Part shown: positions 1 to 9,561 of the stretch, in pieces
Layout: each line of letters begins with the position of its first letter
Position numbering within the stretch: the first letter of the stretch is position 1
Source of the DNA: Streptomyces paludis
GTDB lineage: Bacteria; Actinomycetota; Actinomycetes; Streptomycetales; Streptomycetaceae
Direction: 5' to 3'
DNA length: 64,000 bases
Assembly: GCF_003344965.1 (NCBI RefSeq)
Contig: NZ_CP031194.1
Span: 434,001-498,000, forward strand
Notes under the pieces: model-generated
The model's database searches: none
What the model was told of the DNA's origin: nothing
Seen by the model: only the letters and a program-made list of their open reading frames with translations
Program-made: the position numbers and the translations under genes

Positions 1-336
1 ATCGTGCGGGCGCGCGAGACCGGGGTGCTCGACCGGCTGCCGATGTTCGACCGGATCACCCCGGACGGTGTCGCCTGGGACGACGGCCGGACGGTAGCGG
101 CCGATGTGATCCTGTGGGCGACCGGCTTCCGCCCGGCCATCGACCATCTCGCGCCGCTGGGGCTGCGGGAGCGCGGCGGCGGGATCCGGCTCGACGGGAC
201 ACGTGCCGTCCGGGACGAGCGGATCCACCTCGTGGGATACGGGCCTTCGGCCTCCACGATCGGCGCCAACCGGGCCGGGCGGGCGGCCGTACGGGAGATC
301 CGCGAGCTGCTCGCCCGCGTACCGGCCACCGTCTGA
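1..336 (+). CDS. Flavin-containing monooxygenase-like protein, C-terminal part (5' end outside window)
   Basis: The reading frame is open from the first base and ends at TGA 334-336, so only about 111 C-terminal residues are present. The motif ATGFRP near residue 40 is the conserved signature of class B flavin monooxygenases and related NAD(P)/FAD oxidoreductases, placed after a DVILW strand. The ending (a VGYGP loop, then a helix rich in Ala and Arg) matches the closing FAD-binding segment of that fold. The substrate cannot be deduced from this fragment. The GTG at position 4 is internal, not a start. Confidence 0.6.
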   Translation: MVRARETGVLDRLPMFDRITPDGVAWDDGRTVAADVILWATGFRPAIDHLAPLGLRERGGGIRLDGTRAVRDERIHLVGYGPSASTIGANRAGRAAVREIRELLARVPATV

Positions 337-374
337 GCCCCCTGGGATCCCTGGACGCGTTCGGGGCGTGCGGG

Positions 375-1205
375 TCAGCCTTGGTCGGTTGCGGCCGCGC
401 GGTTCCGGTTGAACTCGGCGACGTTCTCGCGCTGTTCGGCGTATGTGGCGGTGAACCGGGTGTCGCCGGGGCGGACGGTGACGAAGTACAGCCAGTCCCC
501 GGGCGCCGGATCGCGCGCCGCGTTCATCGCCTCGTCCCCCGGGTTCCCGATCGGTGTGGGCGGCAGTCCCTTGTGCGCGTAGGTGTTGTAGGGGCTGTCG
601 GTTTTTGTGTCGTGGTGGCTGGTGTCCAGGGTGGAGCGGTTCAGCGCGTAGTTGACGGTCGAGTCCATCTGGAGCGGCATGCCCAGCGCGAGCCGGTTGT
701 GCACGACCCTGGCGACCTTGCCCATGTCCGCCGCCGTAGCGGCCTCGGCCTGCACGATGCTGGCGATGGTCACCGTCCGGTGGAGCGCCGCGTCGGCGGT
801 GTCCTTCGCGGTGGCCGAGGAGCCGCCGTGCTGACCGGCGCCGAACCGCTGGTGGGCGGTGCTGACCATATAGGCGAGCAGTCCGGCCGGGGTCGTGGAC
901 GCGTCGACCGGATATGTGGCCGGGAAGAGATAGCCCTCGGGATTGCCGTCGGCGCCCTTCGGCAGCGGGAGCTTCGCCGTCGCCAGCGCCTTGACCGTGG
1001 TGCCGGCGGGCAGCCGGAGCGCCTCGTCCACGGAGCGGTAGATCTGGCCGGCGCGGCGGCCTTCCGGCACGACCAGCGTCGTACGGCGCTCGTCGCCACC
1101 GCCGTCCGGGGTGAGCACGGGCACCAGCACGGCCGTCGCCAGGGCGAGGACCGCGGTCGCGGTCAGGGCGATCCGGCCGCGGCGGGTCAGGCGGGGTCTG
1201 CTCAT
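375..1205 (-). CDS. MltG/YceG-like endolytic murein transglycosylase, short paralogue
   Basis: 276 aa. A basic N-terminus is followed by one membrane segment (about residues 10-30) and an extracytoplasmic YceG-like domain. Family motifs are visible: IASIVQAEA with the presumed catalytic glutamate, an NRL..GMPLQMDST stretch, and SPYNTY..GLPPTPIGNPG. MltG enzymes cleave nascent glycan strands at the membrane and set strand length. It is shorter than the usual Streptomyces MltG (about 550-600 aa, with a long cytoplasmic N-terminus) and does not sit beside ruvX or aroE as the main copy normally does, so it is probably a second, streamlined paralogue. The fold call is firm; the physiological role is inferred. 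Confidence 0.82.
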   Translation of the reverse strand: MSRPRLTRRGRIALTATAVLALATAVLVPVLTPDGGGDERRTTLVVPEGRRAGQIYRSVDEALRLPAGTTVKALATAKLPLPKGADGNPEGYLFPATYPVDASTTPAGLLAYMVSTAHQRFGAGQHGGSSATAKDTADAALHRTVTIASIVQAEAATAADMGKVARVVHNRLALGMPLQMDSTVNYALNRSTLDTSHHDTKTDSPYNTYAHKGLPPTPIGNPGDEAMNAARDPAPGDWLYFVTVRPGDTRFTATYAEQRENVAEFNRNRAAATDQG

Positions 1206-1350
1206 GCGGGCACGCTAACCCGGTGTGATCAACGATCCGGGCACCTGGCGTACGGCGACACGGACGGGCACACGGACAGCGGACCACGCACACCCGGGGC
1301 CGGACCGGATCCAAACGCTGAGGCAGGACCGGGGCCGGACGGAACGCCTT

Positions 1351-3246
1351 TCAACGCACGGCCGGCTCCGGTTCGGTCAGGGACACCCGCTGCTCGTCCG
1401 TCCCGGGCGCCTCGGATATATCAGTCCCCATGGGCGCCGGGCGGCCGTCCCTGCGGACCAGCGCGGCGTAACGGCCGTCCCGCGCGAGCAGTTCGTCGTG
1501 GGTACCGCCCTCGGCGATGACGCCCGCGTCGAGGACCACGATGCGGTCCGCTTCCCGGACGGTGGAGAGACGGTGCGCGATCGTGATTGTCGTACGGCCC
1601 TCGGAGAGCGCGTCGATGGCCTGCTGTACGGCGAGTTCGGTACGGGTGTCCAGCGCGCTGGTCGCCTCGTCGAGGATCAGCACGGGCGGGTCGCGCAGGA
1701 TCGTGCGGGCGATGGCGAGACGCTGCTTCTCACCGCCGGAGAACCGGTATCCGCGCTCGCCGACCAGGGTGTCGTACCCGTCGGGCAGCGAGCTGATGTG
1801 GTCATGGATCTGAGCGGCCCTGGCGGCCGCCTCTATCTCCTCGTCGGTGGCGTCCGGCTTGGCGAAGCGCAGATTCTCCGCGACCGAGGCATGGAAGAGA
1901 TAGGTCTCCTGGGAGACCACGCCGATCGCGCGCGCGAGGGTGTCGAAGTCCAGCTCGCGCACATCCACCCCGTCGAGGAGAACCCGGCCGGCCGTCACGT
2001 CGTACAGCCGGGGTACGAGATAGCTGAGCGTCGACTTGCCGGAGCCGGTGGGGCCGACGACGGCGAGACTGCCGCCCGCCGGGACCGTCAGGTCGATGCC
2101 CTTGAGGGTCGGCCCGCTCTTGTCGTCATAGCTGAAGTCGACGCCGTCGAAGCGCACTTCGCCGCGGACCGCGCCCAGCCTGACCGGCCGTTCGGGCTCG
2201 GTGATGTCGACGGGCAGGTCGAGGTATTCGAAGATGCGCTGGAAGAGGGCGAGCGAGGTCTGCATGTCCACGCCGGTCGACAGCAGGCTGACGGCGGGGC
2301 GGAACAGGCCCTGCTGGAGCGAGACGAAGGCGACCAGTGTGCCGAGGGAGACCGCCGTGCCACCGGCGCCCAGCACGATGCCCGCGGCCCAGTAGATGAC
2401 GGCGGGCATGGCTGCCATGACGATCCCGATGACCGACATGCGCCAGCGGCCCGCCATGCTGGAACGGATCTCCAGATCGACCAGCCGCTCGGACTCGTCG
2501 GTGAAGGATTTGGTGAGCGAGTCCGCCCGGCCCATCGTGCGGCCCAGGAGGATACCGCTCACGGAGAGCGATTCGGTGACGGTGGCGGCCATGGTGGCCA
2601 GCTGCCCCTGGCGGGTGGTGGTGATCTTCCTGCGCTCGCGGCCGACCTTCCGGCTGATCCAGACGAACACCGGCAGCAGGACCATCGAGACGATTGTCAG
2701 CCGCCAGTCGAGCGCGAGCATCGCGACGACCGAGGCGATCACGGCCGTGAGATTGGAGACCAGGGAGGTCGCCGTGGAGGTCACGGTCGCCTGCATACCG
2801 CCGATGTCGTTGGCTATGCGGGACTGCACCTCCCCCGTCCGCGTCCGGGTGAAGAAGGCCAGCGGCATGCGCTGGAGCCGGCTGTAGACGCCGGTGCGCA
2901 GATCGTGCATGACGCGCTGGCCGACCGTCGTGGAGATAAAGGTCTGGAGCACGCCGAAGACGCTGCTGACGACCGCGGTGAGGATCATGCCGAGGGCGAG
3001 CAAGCTGAGCAGTCCCGTACGGCCCTGCGGGATCGCGGTGTCGAGGATCTCGCGGAGCATGAACGGTGAGGCGACCGCCACCAGCGACGAGGCCGCGACG
3101 AGCAGCCCGACGACGGCGAGGCGACCGCGGTAGGGGCGGAAGAGACCAAAGATCCGCCGCAGCTGCGCGGGCGGCTCCGGCCGATCCGGGTGTTCCGCCG
3201 CGCCAGTGCGGGGCGACGGTGTCCAGGTGAGTGTCTCGGGTTTCAT
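1351..3246 (-). CDS. ABC exporter, fused permease and ATPase half-transporter
   Basis: About 631 aa. An N-terminal six-helix exporter membrane domain (about residues 50-340) precedes one ATPase domain. The ATPase is intact: Walker A GPTGSGKST, signature FSGGEKQRLAIAR, Walker B LILDEATSALD and switch AHRLST. It should therefore work as a homodimer. The start at 3246 is preferred because AAGGAG lies just upstream; an in-frame ATG at 3264 has no visible ribosome site. It is divergent from a MarR regulator across overlapping inverted repeats, the usual layout of a drug-responsive efflux unit. The substrate is unknown. Confidence 0.88.
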   Translation of the reverse strand: MKPETLTWTPSPRTGAAEHPDRPEPPAQLRRIFGLFRPYRGRLAVVGLLVAASSLVAVASPFMLREILDTAIPQGRTGLLSLLALGMILTAVVSSVFGVLQTFISTTVGQRVMHDLRTGVYSRLQRMPLAFFTRTRTGEVQSRIANDIGGMQATVTSTATSLVSNLTAVIASVVAMLALDWRLTIVSMVLLPVFVWISRKVGRERRKITTTRQGQLATMAATVTESLSVSGILLGRTMGRADSLTKSFTDESERLVDLEIRSSMAGRWRMSVIGIVMAAMPAVIYWAAGIVLGAGGTAVSLGTLVAFVSLQQGLFRPAVSLLSTGVDMQTSLALFQRIFEYLDLPVDITEPERPVRLGAVRGEVRFDGVDFSYDDKSGPTLKGIDLTVPAGGSLAVVGPTGSGKSTLSYLVPRLYDVTAGRVLLDGVDVRELDFDTLARAIGVVSQETYLFHASVAENLRFAKPDATDEEIEAAARAAQIHDHISSLPDGYDTLVGERGYRFSGGEKQRLAIARTILRDPPVLILDEATSALDTRTELAVQQAIDALSEGRTTITIAHRLSTVREADRIVVLDAGVIAEGGTHDELLARDGRYAALVRRDGRPAPMGTDISEAPGTDEQRVSLTEPEPAVR

Positions 3247-3317
3247 GGGCTCCTTCGAAAACATGCGGGGCTGTGACCGTCCGACCGGGCGGAGACGATC
3301 CGACCGGCGACTTCACA

Positions 3318-3351
3318 GAGCATAGCTCATTGTTACCTATGCTCACAATGA
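3318..3351. promoter_or_regulatory. Two overlapping inverted repeats, probable MarR operator
   Basis: Two perfect inverted repeats interlock in the divergent promoter region. GAGCATAG (3318-3325) pairs with CTATGCTC (3337-3344), and TCATTGT (3327-3333) pairs with ACAATGA (3345-3351). Both have 11-nt spacers. The MarR gene starts at 3376 and the ABC gene near 3246. Length, symmetry and position fit a MarR dimer site used twice; binding itself is inferred. Confidence 0.65.
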
Positions 3352-3375
3352 ACATTGCCCTGATATTATTCCGGC

Positions 3376-3819
3376 ATGACCACCCCTGACGTCGACGGCA
3401 TGCTCGCCGAGCAGCTCCTGCGGCTGACGCGACGGATCCACCGCATCCAGAAGCACCAGTTGGAGCCGATCGGCATCACCCCCGCGCAGGCCCGGCTGCT
3501 GCGCACCCTCGCGCTGTACGACACCCCGCCCTCGATGGCCGATCTGGCCCGCCGCCTCGAAGTCGTCCCGCGCGCCGTGACGACCCTGGTCGACGGGCTG
3601 GAGTCCTGCGACCGGGTGCGGCGCGCCCCCGACCCGGCCAACCGCCGGGTGGTCCGGATCGAGCTGACCGCCACCGGCACGGCCACGCTGCGGGCGCTGC
3701 GCGATGCCCGCCGGTCCGCCGCCGAGACCGTCCTGGCGCCGCTGACCACGGATCAGCGCGAGGTGCTCGGCGGGCTGCTCACGACGCTGGTGGACGGCGG
3801 TGCGGAGTTCCGCCGCTGA
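3376..3819 (+). CDS. MarR family transcriptional regulator
   Basis: 147 aa. It has the MarR winged-helix layout: a helical dimerisation arm, then PPSMADLARRLEVVPRAVTTLVDGLE as the helix-turn-helix (about residues 53-80) and the wing DPANRRVVRIELT (about 85-97). Family members repress efflux or resistance genes and release DNA on binding small phenolic ligands. The gene is divergent from the ABC exporter and its operators, so control of that exporter and of itself is likely. The heterodimeric exporter downstream at 4069-7727 could also be a target. Confidence 0.9.
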   Translation: MTTPDVDGMLAEQLLRLTRRIHRIQKHQLEPIGITPAQARLLRTLALYDTPPSMADLARRLEVVPRAVTTLVDGLESCDRVRRAPDPANRRVVRIELTATGTATLRALRDARRSAAETVLAPLTTDQREVLGGLLTTLVDGGAEFRR

Positions 3820-3853
3820 CCCACCACCCCGCCGCACCGCCCGCCGGCCCGTT

Positions 3854-3961
3854 CCACCACCCCGCCGCGCCTCCTTCCGCCCCGCCCCACCGACCTCCCG
3901 CGCCTCCTTCCGACCCGCCCCACCGGCCTCCCGTATCTCCCTCCGACCCGTCCCACCGGCC
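3854..3961. repeat. 33-bp imperfect tandem repeat, three copies, pyrimidine-rich
   Basis: Units at 3854-3886, 3887-3919 and 3920-3952, plus a partial unit 3953-3961, share the frame CCACC..CC(T/G)CC..C..CTCC.TCCG.CCCG.C. The strand is almost pure C/T with few purines. It fills the space between the MarR stop and the next ABC gene. No gene is apparent; long frames on the opposite strand are by-products of the repeat. Confidence 0.8.
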
Positions 3962-4068
3962 GGCCCGTTGGCGTAAAACCGACGCGCGCTGGAGAAAACC
4001 CGTTGCCCCGCACCTCCCGGCAGGGCGAACCTTGCACGGTTTGGGCCATCCACGAGTCATGGGACATC

Positions 4069-5945
4069 ATGCAGATTCGCGACCTTCCGTACCCCGACCC
4101 GGGGATTCCAGACGCCCGTTCGGGCCCCCGCTTCCTGGTGTGGCTCGGACGCAATCAGCTGGGCGGCCAGCTCAAGGCCCTGAGCTGGGGGCTGCTGCAC
4201 TTCCTGGGCATCGGCGGCCTCCCGGTGGGCGCCGGCCTCGCCATCCAGGCCGTCATCGACCGTTCGGGCACCCGGCTCGCGGTCGCCGGCGGGCTGATCG
4301 CCCTGTTCGGCGTCGCCATCACCGTCGGTGACACCATGCTGCACCGCACCGCCGTCACCAACTGGATCACCGCCGCCGCCCGCGTCCAGCAGCTGCTGGC
4401 CCGCAAGGCCGCCGAGCTGGGGTCCGCGCTGACCCGGCGCGTCGCCGCCGGTGAGGTCGTCGCGGTATCCACCGGCGACGTGGAGAAGATCGGCTGGTTC
4501 GTGGAGGCGCTCTCGCGCTTCCTGGCCTCCGTCATCGCGGTCGTGTTCATCTGCGTCGGGCTGGTCCTGTATCTGCCGGAGCTGGGCGTGCTGATCGCCT
4601 GTGCCGTGCCCGTACTGGCCCTCTCCGTACTGCCGTTGCTCCCGCACGCCACCCAACGCGCCGACATCCAGCGGGAGAAGGCCGGCAAGGCCACCGAGCT
4701 GGCCTCGGACACCGTCGCCGGACTGCGGGTGCTGCGCGGCATCGGCGGTGAGGAGCTGTTCCTCGGCCGCTACCGCCGTGCCTCCCAGGAGGTGCGCGAG
4801 GCCGCCGTGCGCAGCGCCCGGATGTGGGCCCTGATCTCGGCGATCCAGGTGCTGCTGCCGGGCGTGCTGCTGATCTCGGTGGTCTGGTACGGCGCCCATC
4901 TGGCCCTCGACGGGCGTATCGGCGTCGGCTCGCTGGTGACGGTCTACAGCGCGGTAACGCTGCTGATGTTCCCTTTGCGCCACTTCGAGGAGATCGCCAT
5001 GGCGTACTCCTTCTCCCGGCCGTCCGCGAAGCGCGCGGCCCGGGTGCTGTCGCTGGAGCGCACGGCGTTCGAGAGCGAGCGCGGCGGCCTCGACGACGCA
5101 CGGCCGACCGGGGAGCTGTACGACCCCGCCACCGGTCTGCGTGTCGCGCCCGGGCTGCTGACCGCGGTGGTGTGCGGCGACCCGGACGCGGCGGGACGGC
5201 TGGCCGAGCGGCTGGGCGGGCACGCCACGGAGGAGGAGCAGAGCGCGTCCGTACTGCTGGGCGGGGTGCCGCTGGACGGTCTCCCGCTGACCGCGGCGCG
5301 GGCCGCGGTGCTCGTCCAGGACAAGGACCCGGTGCTGCTCTCCGGGACGCTGACCGAGCTGCTGGACGTCCCGTCCTCGGGCGTGGTCGCCGCCGACAAG
5401 GCCCTGGCCGCGGCGCAGTGCGGGGATGTGCTCAACGCGCTGGCGCAGGCGTCGGTGGACGGCAGCGGTGATCCGATGCGCTCCACGATCACCGAGCGCG
5501 GCCGGTCGCTCTCCGGCGGCCAGCGGCAGCGGCTGGCGCTGGCCCGCTCGCTGGTGACCGACCCCGAGGTGCTGGTGCTGGACGAGCCGACGTCCGCCGT
5601 GGACTCGCACACCGAGGCACGGATCGCGGAGGGGGTGAAGGCGCTGCGGACCGGCCGTACGACGGTCGTGTTCGCGTCCTCGCCCCTGCTGCTGGACCAC
5701 GCGGACGCCGTGGCGTTCGTCCACGACGGCAAGGTCGCGGCGGTGGGGACGCACCGCGAGCTGCTCGTGGCCGATCCCGCCTACCGGGCGGTCGTCACCC
5801 GCGAGACGGACGAGGAACAGGCCGCCGAGCCGCCGGTCGCCCCAGGACGCGTCACCACCGAACACCGCGCCACAGATCACATCGACGCGCGGCAGATCAT
5901 CACACCGGCCCCGTCGCCGGCCAGGGAAGAGATCGAGGAATCCGC

Positions 5946-5949
<4 letters not shown>
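4069..5949 (+). CDS. ABC exporter subunit with degenerate Walker A (heterodimer partner 1)
   Basis: 626 aa from ATG 4069, an exporter membrane domain followed by an ATPase domain. The Walker A position reads GDPDAAGRL (residues 370-378), so the invariant GK[S/T] is lost. The signature LSGGQ (481-485) and Walker [10 protein letters not shown] are intact, and the usual switch histidine is replaced (FASS). It overlaps the next ABC gene by 4 nt. A TTG at 4003 with GGAG upstream would add 22 residues, but the opening [12 protein letters not shown] resembles remembered Streptomyces homologues, so 4069 is preferred. It probably exports a lipid, peptide or drug. Confidence 0.85.
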
Positions 5950-7727
<1,778 letters not shown>

Positions 7728-7896
7728 GAGCGGGGAGGCGGGGACGGGGCGGCGGGAGGGCCCGGTCCAGCAGGCAGCAGGGGGCCAAGTGGTTCCCGTA
7801 ACCCGTACGGGTGAGTTTGGGGTACTTTCCGCAACGAATGGCGGCGCCGGGGCGTGTTCCCGGCCGTACAAGCCATTCGAGAGTGGGGAGTTCGAC

Positions 7897-8520
7897 ATGC
7901 GAGCACTTCGTACGGCGCTGGTGGCCGGGTCCGTGATCGCCGCCACCGCCGCCCTGACCGGCGCCGCCACCCCGGCGGCCGAGGTGGCGGGGGCGCGGGC
8001 GGCGGCCGAGCCGAAGTTCCTGGCCGCCAAGGACCTGCCGCCGCACCCGACGATGTCGTGGAAGGCGGGCAAGATCGTCAAGGGGCTGCCCGAGGACGGC
8101 ACCTTCTGTCTGGGCAAGCCGTCCGCGGGCAAGTGGGCCGCCCATCGCGACTTCAACACCGAGTCGGACACCTCGGCGAGTCAGCTCACCATCGTCGCGT
8201 CGGACGCGACGGCGGCCCGCAAGCTCGCCGAGTCGATGGAGAAGGCCCTCAAGGACTGCGCGCCGGAGTTGGTACGCGACACTCCGGGCAGCATCGGCGG
8301 CTGGGACGACCACGGAAAGATCGCGGTCAAGGACGGCGCCCACGCGTACGCGGTCTTCGCCTCTCACCCCAACTCCGAGCCCAGCATCCACGCCTTCGGT
8401 GTGGGCCGCAGCGGCAGCACGGTGACCGTGTTCCACTGGGGCCAGATGGGCCATCTTGAGGACGTCCCGGTCACGGCCTTCAAGAACACGACGAAGAAGG
8501 CGGTCAACTCGCTCTACTGA
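7897..8520 (+). CDS. Secreted protein of unknown function
   Basis: 207 aa. ATG 7897 is preceded by GGGGAG at good spacing. A classical signal peptide (MRALRTALVAGSVIAATAAL, cleavage near the Ala-rich stretch at about 30-38) is followed by a mature domain of about 170 aa with two cysteines (in TFCLGK and LKDCAPEL) that could form a disulfide. No catalytic motif is recognised. The fold may resemble the small extracellular sensor-like domains common in Streptomyces. It is monocistronic, ending before a pair of terminator hairpins. Confidence 0.75.
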   Translation: MRALRTALVAGSVIAATAALTGAATPAAEVAGARAAAEPKFLAAKDLPPHPTMSWKAGKIVKGLPEDGTFCLGKPSAGKWAAHRDFNTESDTSASQLTIVASDATAARKLAESMEKALKDCAPELVRDTPGSIGGWDDHGKIAVKDGAHAYAVFASHPNSEPSIHAFGVGRSGSTVTVFHWGQMGHLEDVPVTAFKNTTKKAVNSLY

Positions 8521-8546
8521 TCAGCCGCGTCGCCCCCGGTGACGGC

Positions 8547-8578
8547 GGTGTACGGGCGGGTGGGGCGGCCCGTACACC
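8547..8578. terminator. Hairpin terminator
   Basis: A perfect 11-bp stem, GGTGTACGGGC (8547-8557) with GCCCGTACACC (8568-8578), closes a 10-nt loop just after the secreted-protein stop. It lies between convergent genes, so it can serve both strands. Confidence 0.7.
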
Positions 8579-8594
8579 TTCCCGTCGATGACCA

Positions 8595-8633
8595 CCGGGG
8601 GCGATGTACGCAGGAGCCCCCGGCCACCCATCG
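8595..8633. terminator. Second hairpin between convergent genes
   Basis: CCGGGGGC (8595-8602) pairs with GCCCCCGG (8626-8633), ending immediately before the stop of the minus-strand membrane-protein gene. It probably terminates that gene. Confidence 0.55.
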
Positions 8634-8634
8634 G

Positions 8635-9426
8635 TTAGACGAGATTGAGGGCGAACAGCGCGCCCACCCCGCCCAGCAGCATGAACACCGGCATCAGCAC
8701 CTTGACCTCCACCCAGGCCCCCGCCTTGAAGCGCATCGCCTTCGGCGGGCCGAGGGGGTACCAGCGCTTGCGGCCGATCGGGATGGGCCACAGGACCGGG
8801 CAGCCGGAGACCGTCAGCGCGTCGCCGATGTCGTGCACCAGCGCGCCGACGACTATCGGCAGGCCCAGCCAGAGGTACTCCTGCCCGGGGGAGGCGAAGA
8901 GCCAGTCCGCGCCGTTGCCCGGCTGGTCGAGGATGCCCGCCAGCATCCACGCGCTGGTGGCGCCCAGCAGCCAGACGAGGATGTCGCTGGAGACCCGGGC
9001 GGCCTTCCAGAGCAGGCCCTCCACCGCGAGCACCATATGGACGAAGAGGATGGCGAGGACACCCCAGCGCCCCCCGGCGTACGCCACCGCCGAGGCGCCC
9101 GAGCCGATCAGGACCGCCCAGAGCCAGGTGTGGGTCAGGGTGCGGTGGCCGCCCGTCCTGCGGGGGTCGCCGGGCTTGCGGGTGGCCTTGTAGACGGCGA
9201 ACGACAGCTTGTCGACGACCTCGCAGAGGGTCTTGGACACGGGACCGAAGGCGCGGGAGATCGTCGCCGCCTTGTGGTCGAGGTCGGGGGCGAGGGCGGC
9301 GCCCGAGCAGATCAGCGCGCCGACGACCAGTACCGGCCAGGGCATGGCGTGGTCGGCGGCGGCCGCCGCCGCGCCCAGCCCCAGCCAGGCCGCCGCTCCT
9401 GACAGAGAGTGTGCCGGTCCCATCAT
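8635..9426 (-). CDS. YdjM/DUF457-like membrane protein, putative metal-dependent hydrolase
   Basis: 263 aa from ATG 9426, with several hydrophobic segments. The family pattern of metal-liganding residues in membrane context is visible: GPAHSLSG at the N-terminus, APDLDHK (about 50), GGHRTLTHTW (about 95) and LVHDIGDALT (about 190). Such proteins (E. coli YdjM group, often called membrane-bound metal-dependent hydrolases) have no firmly known substrate. A longer start at 9486 is possible; 9426 places the conserved PAHSLSG near the terminus. It is divergent from the helicase gene. Confidence 0.78.
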   Translation of the reverse strand: MMGPAHSLSGAAAWLGLGAAAAAADHAMPWPVLVVGALICSGAALAPDLDHKAATISRAFGPVSKTLCEVVDKLSFAVYKATRKPGDPRRTGGHRTLTHTWLWAVLIGSGASAVAYAGGRWGVLAILFVHMVLAVEGLLWKAARVSSDILVWLLGATSAWMLAGILDQPGNGADWLFASPGQEYLWLGLPIVVGALVHDIGDALTVSGCPVLWPIPIGRKRWYPLGPPKAMRFKAGAWVEVKVLMPVFMLLGGVGALFALNLV

Positions 9427-9561
9427 CGTCGTACCCGTCCCGTTGGAGTTGTGGTGAAGCCCACTGTCCTGATGCCCAGTTGACATCGCAGAGTATCGCC
9501 CGTGATCTTCTGGCGGACGTCCGGTTCCCGCATCCGGACGGAAGACAGGCAAGATGGGGGT

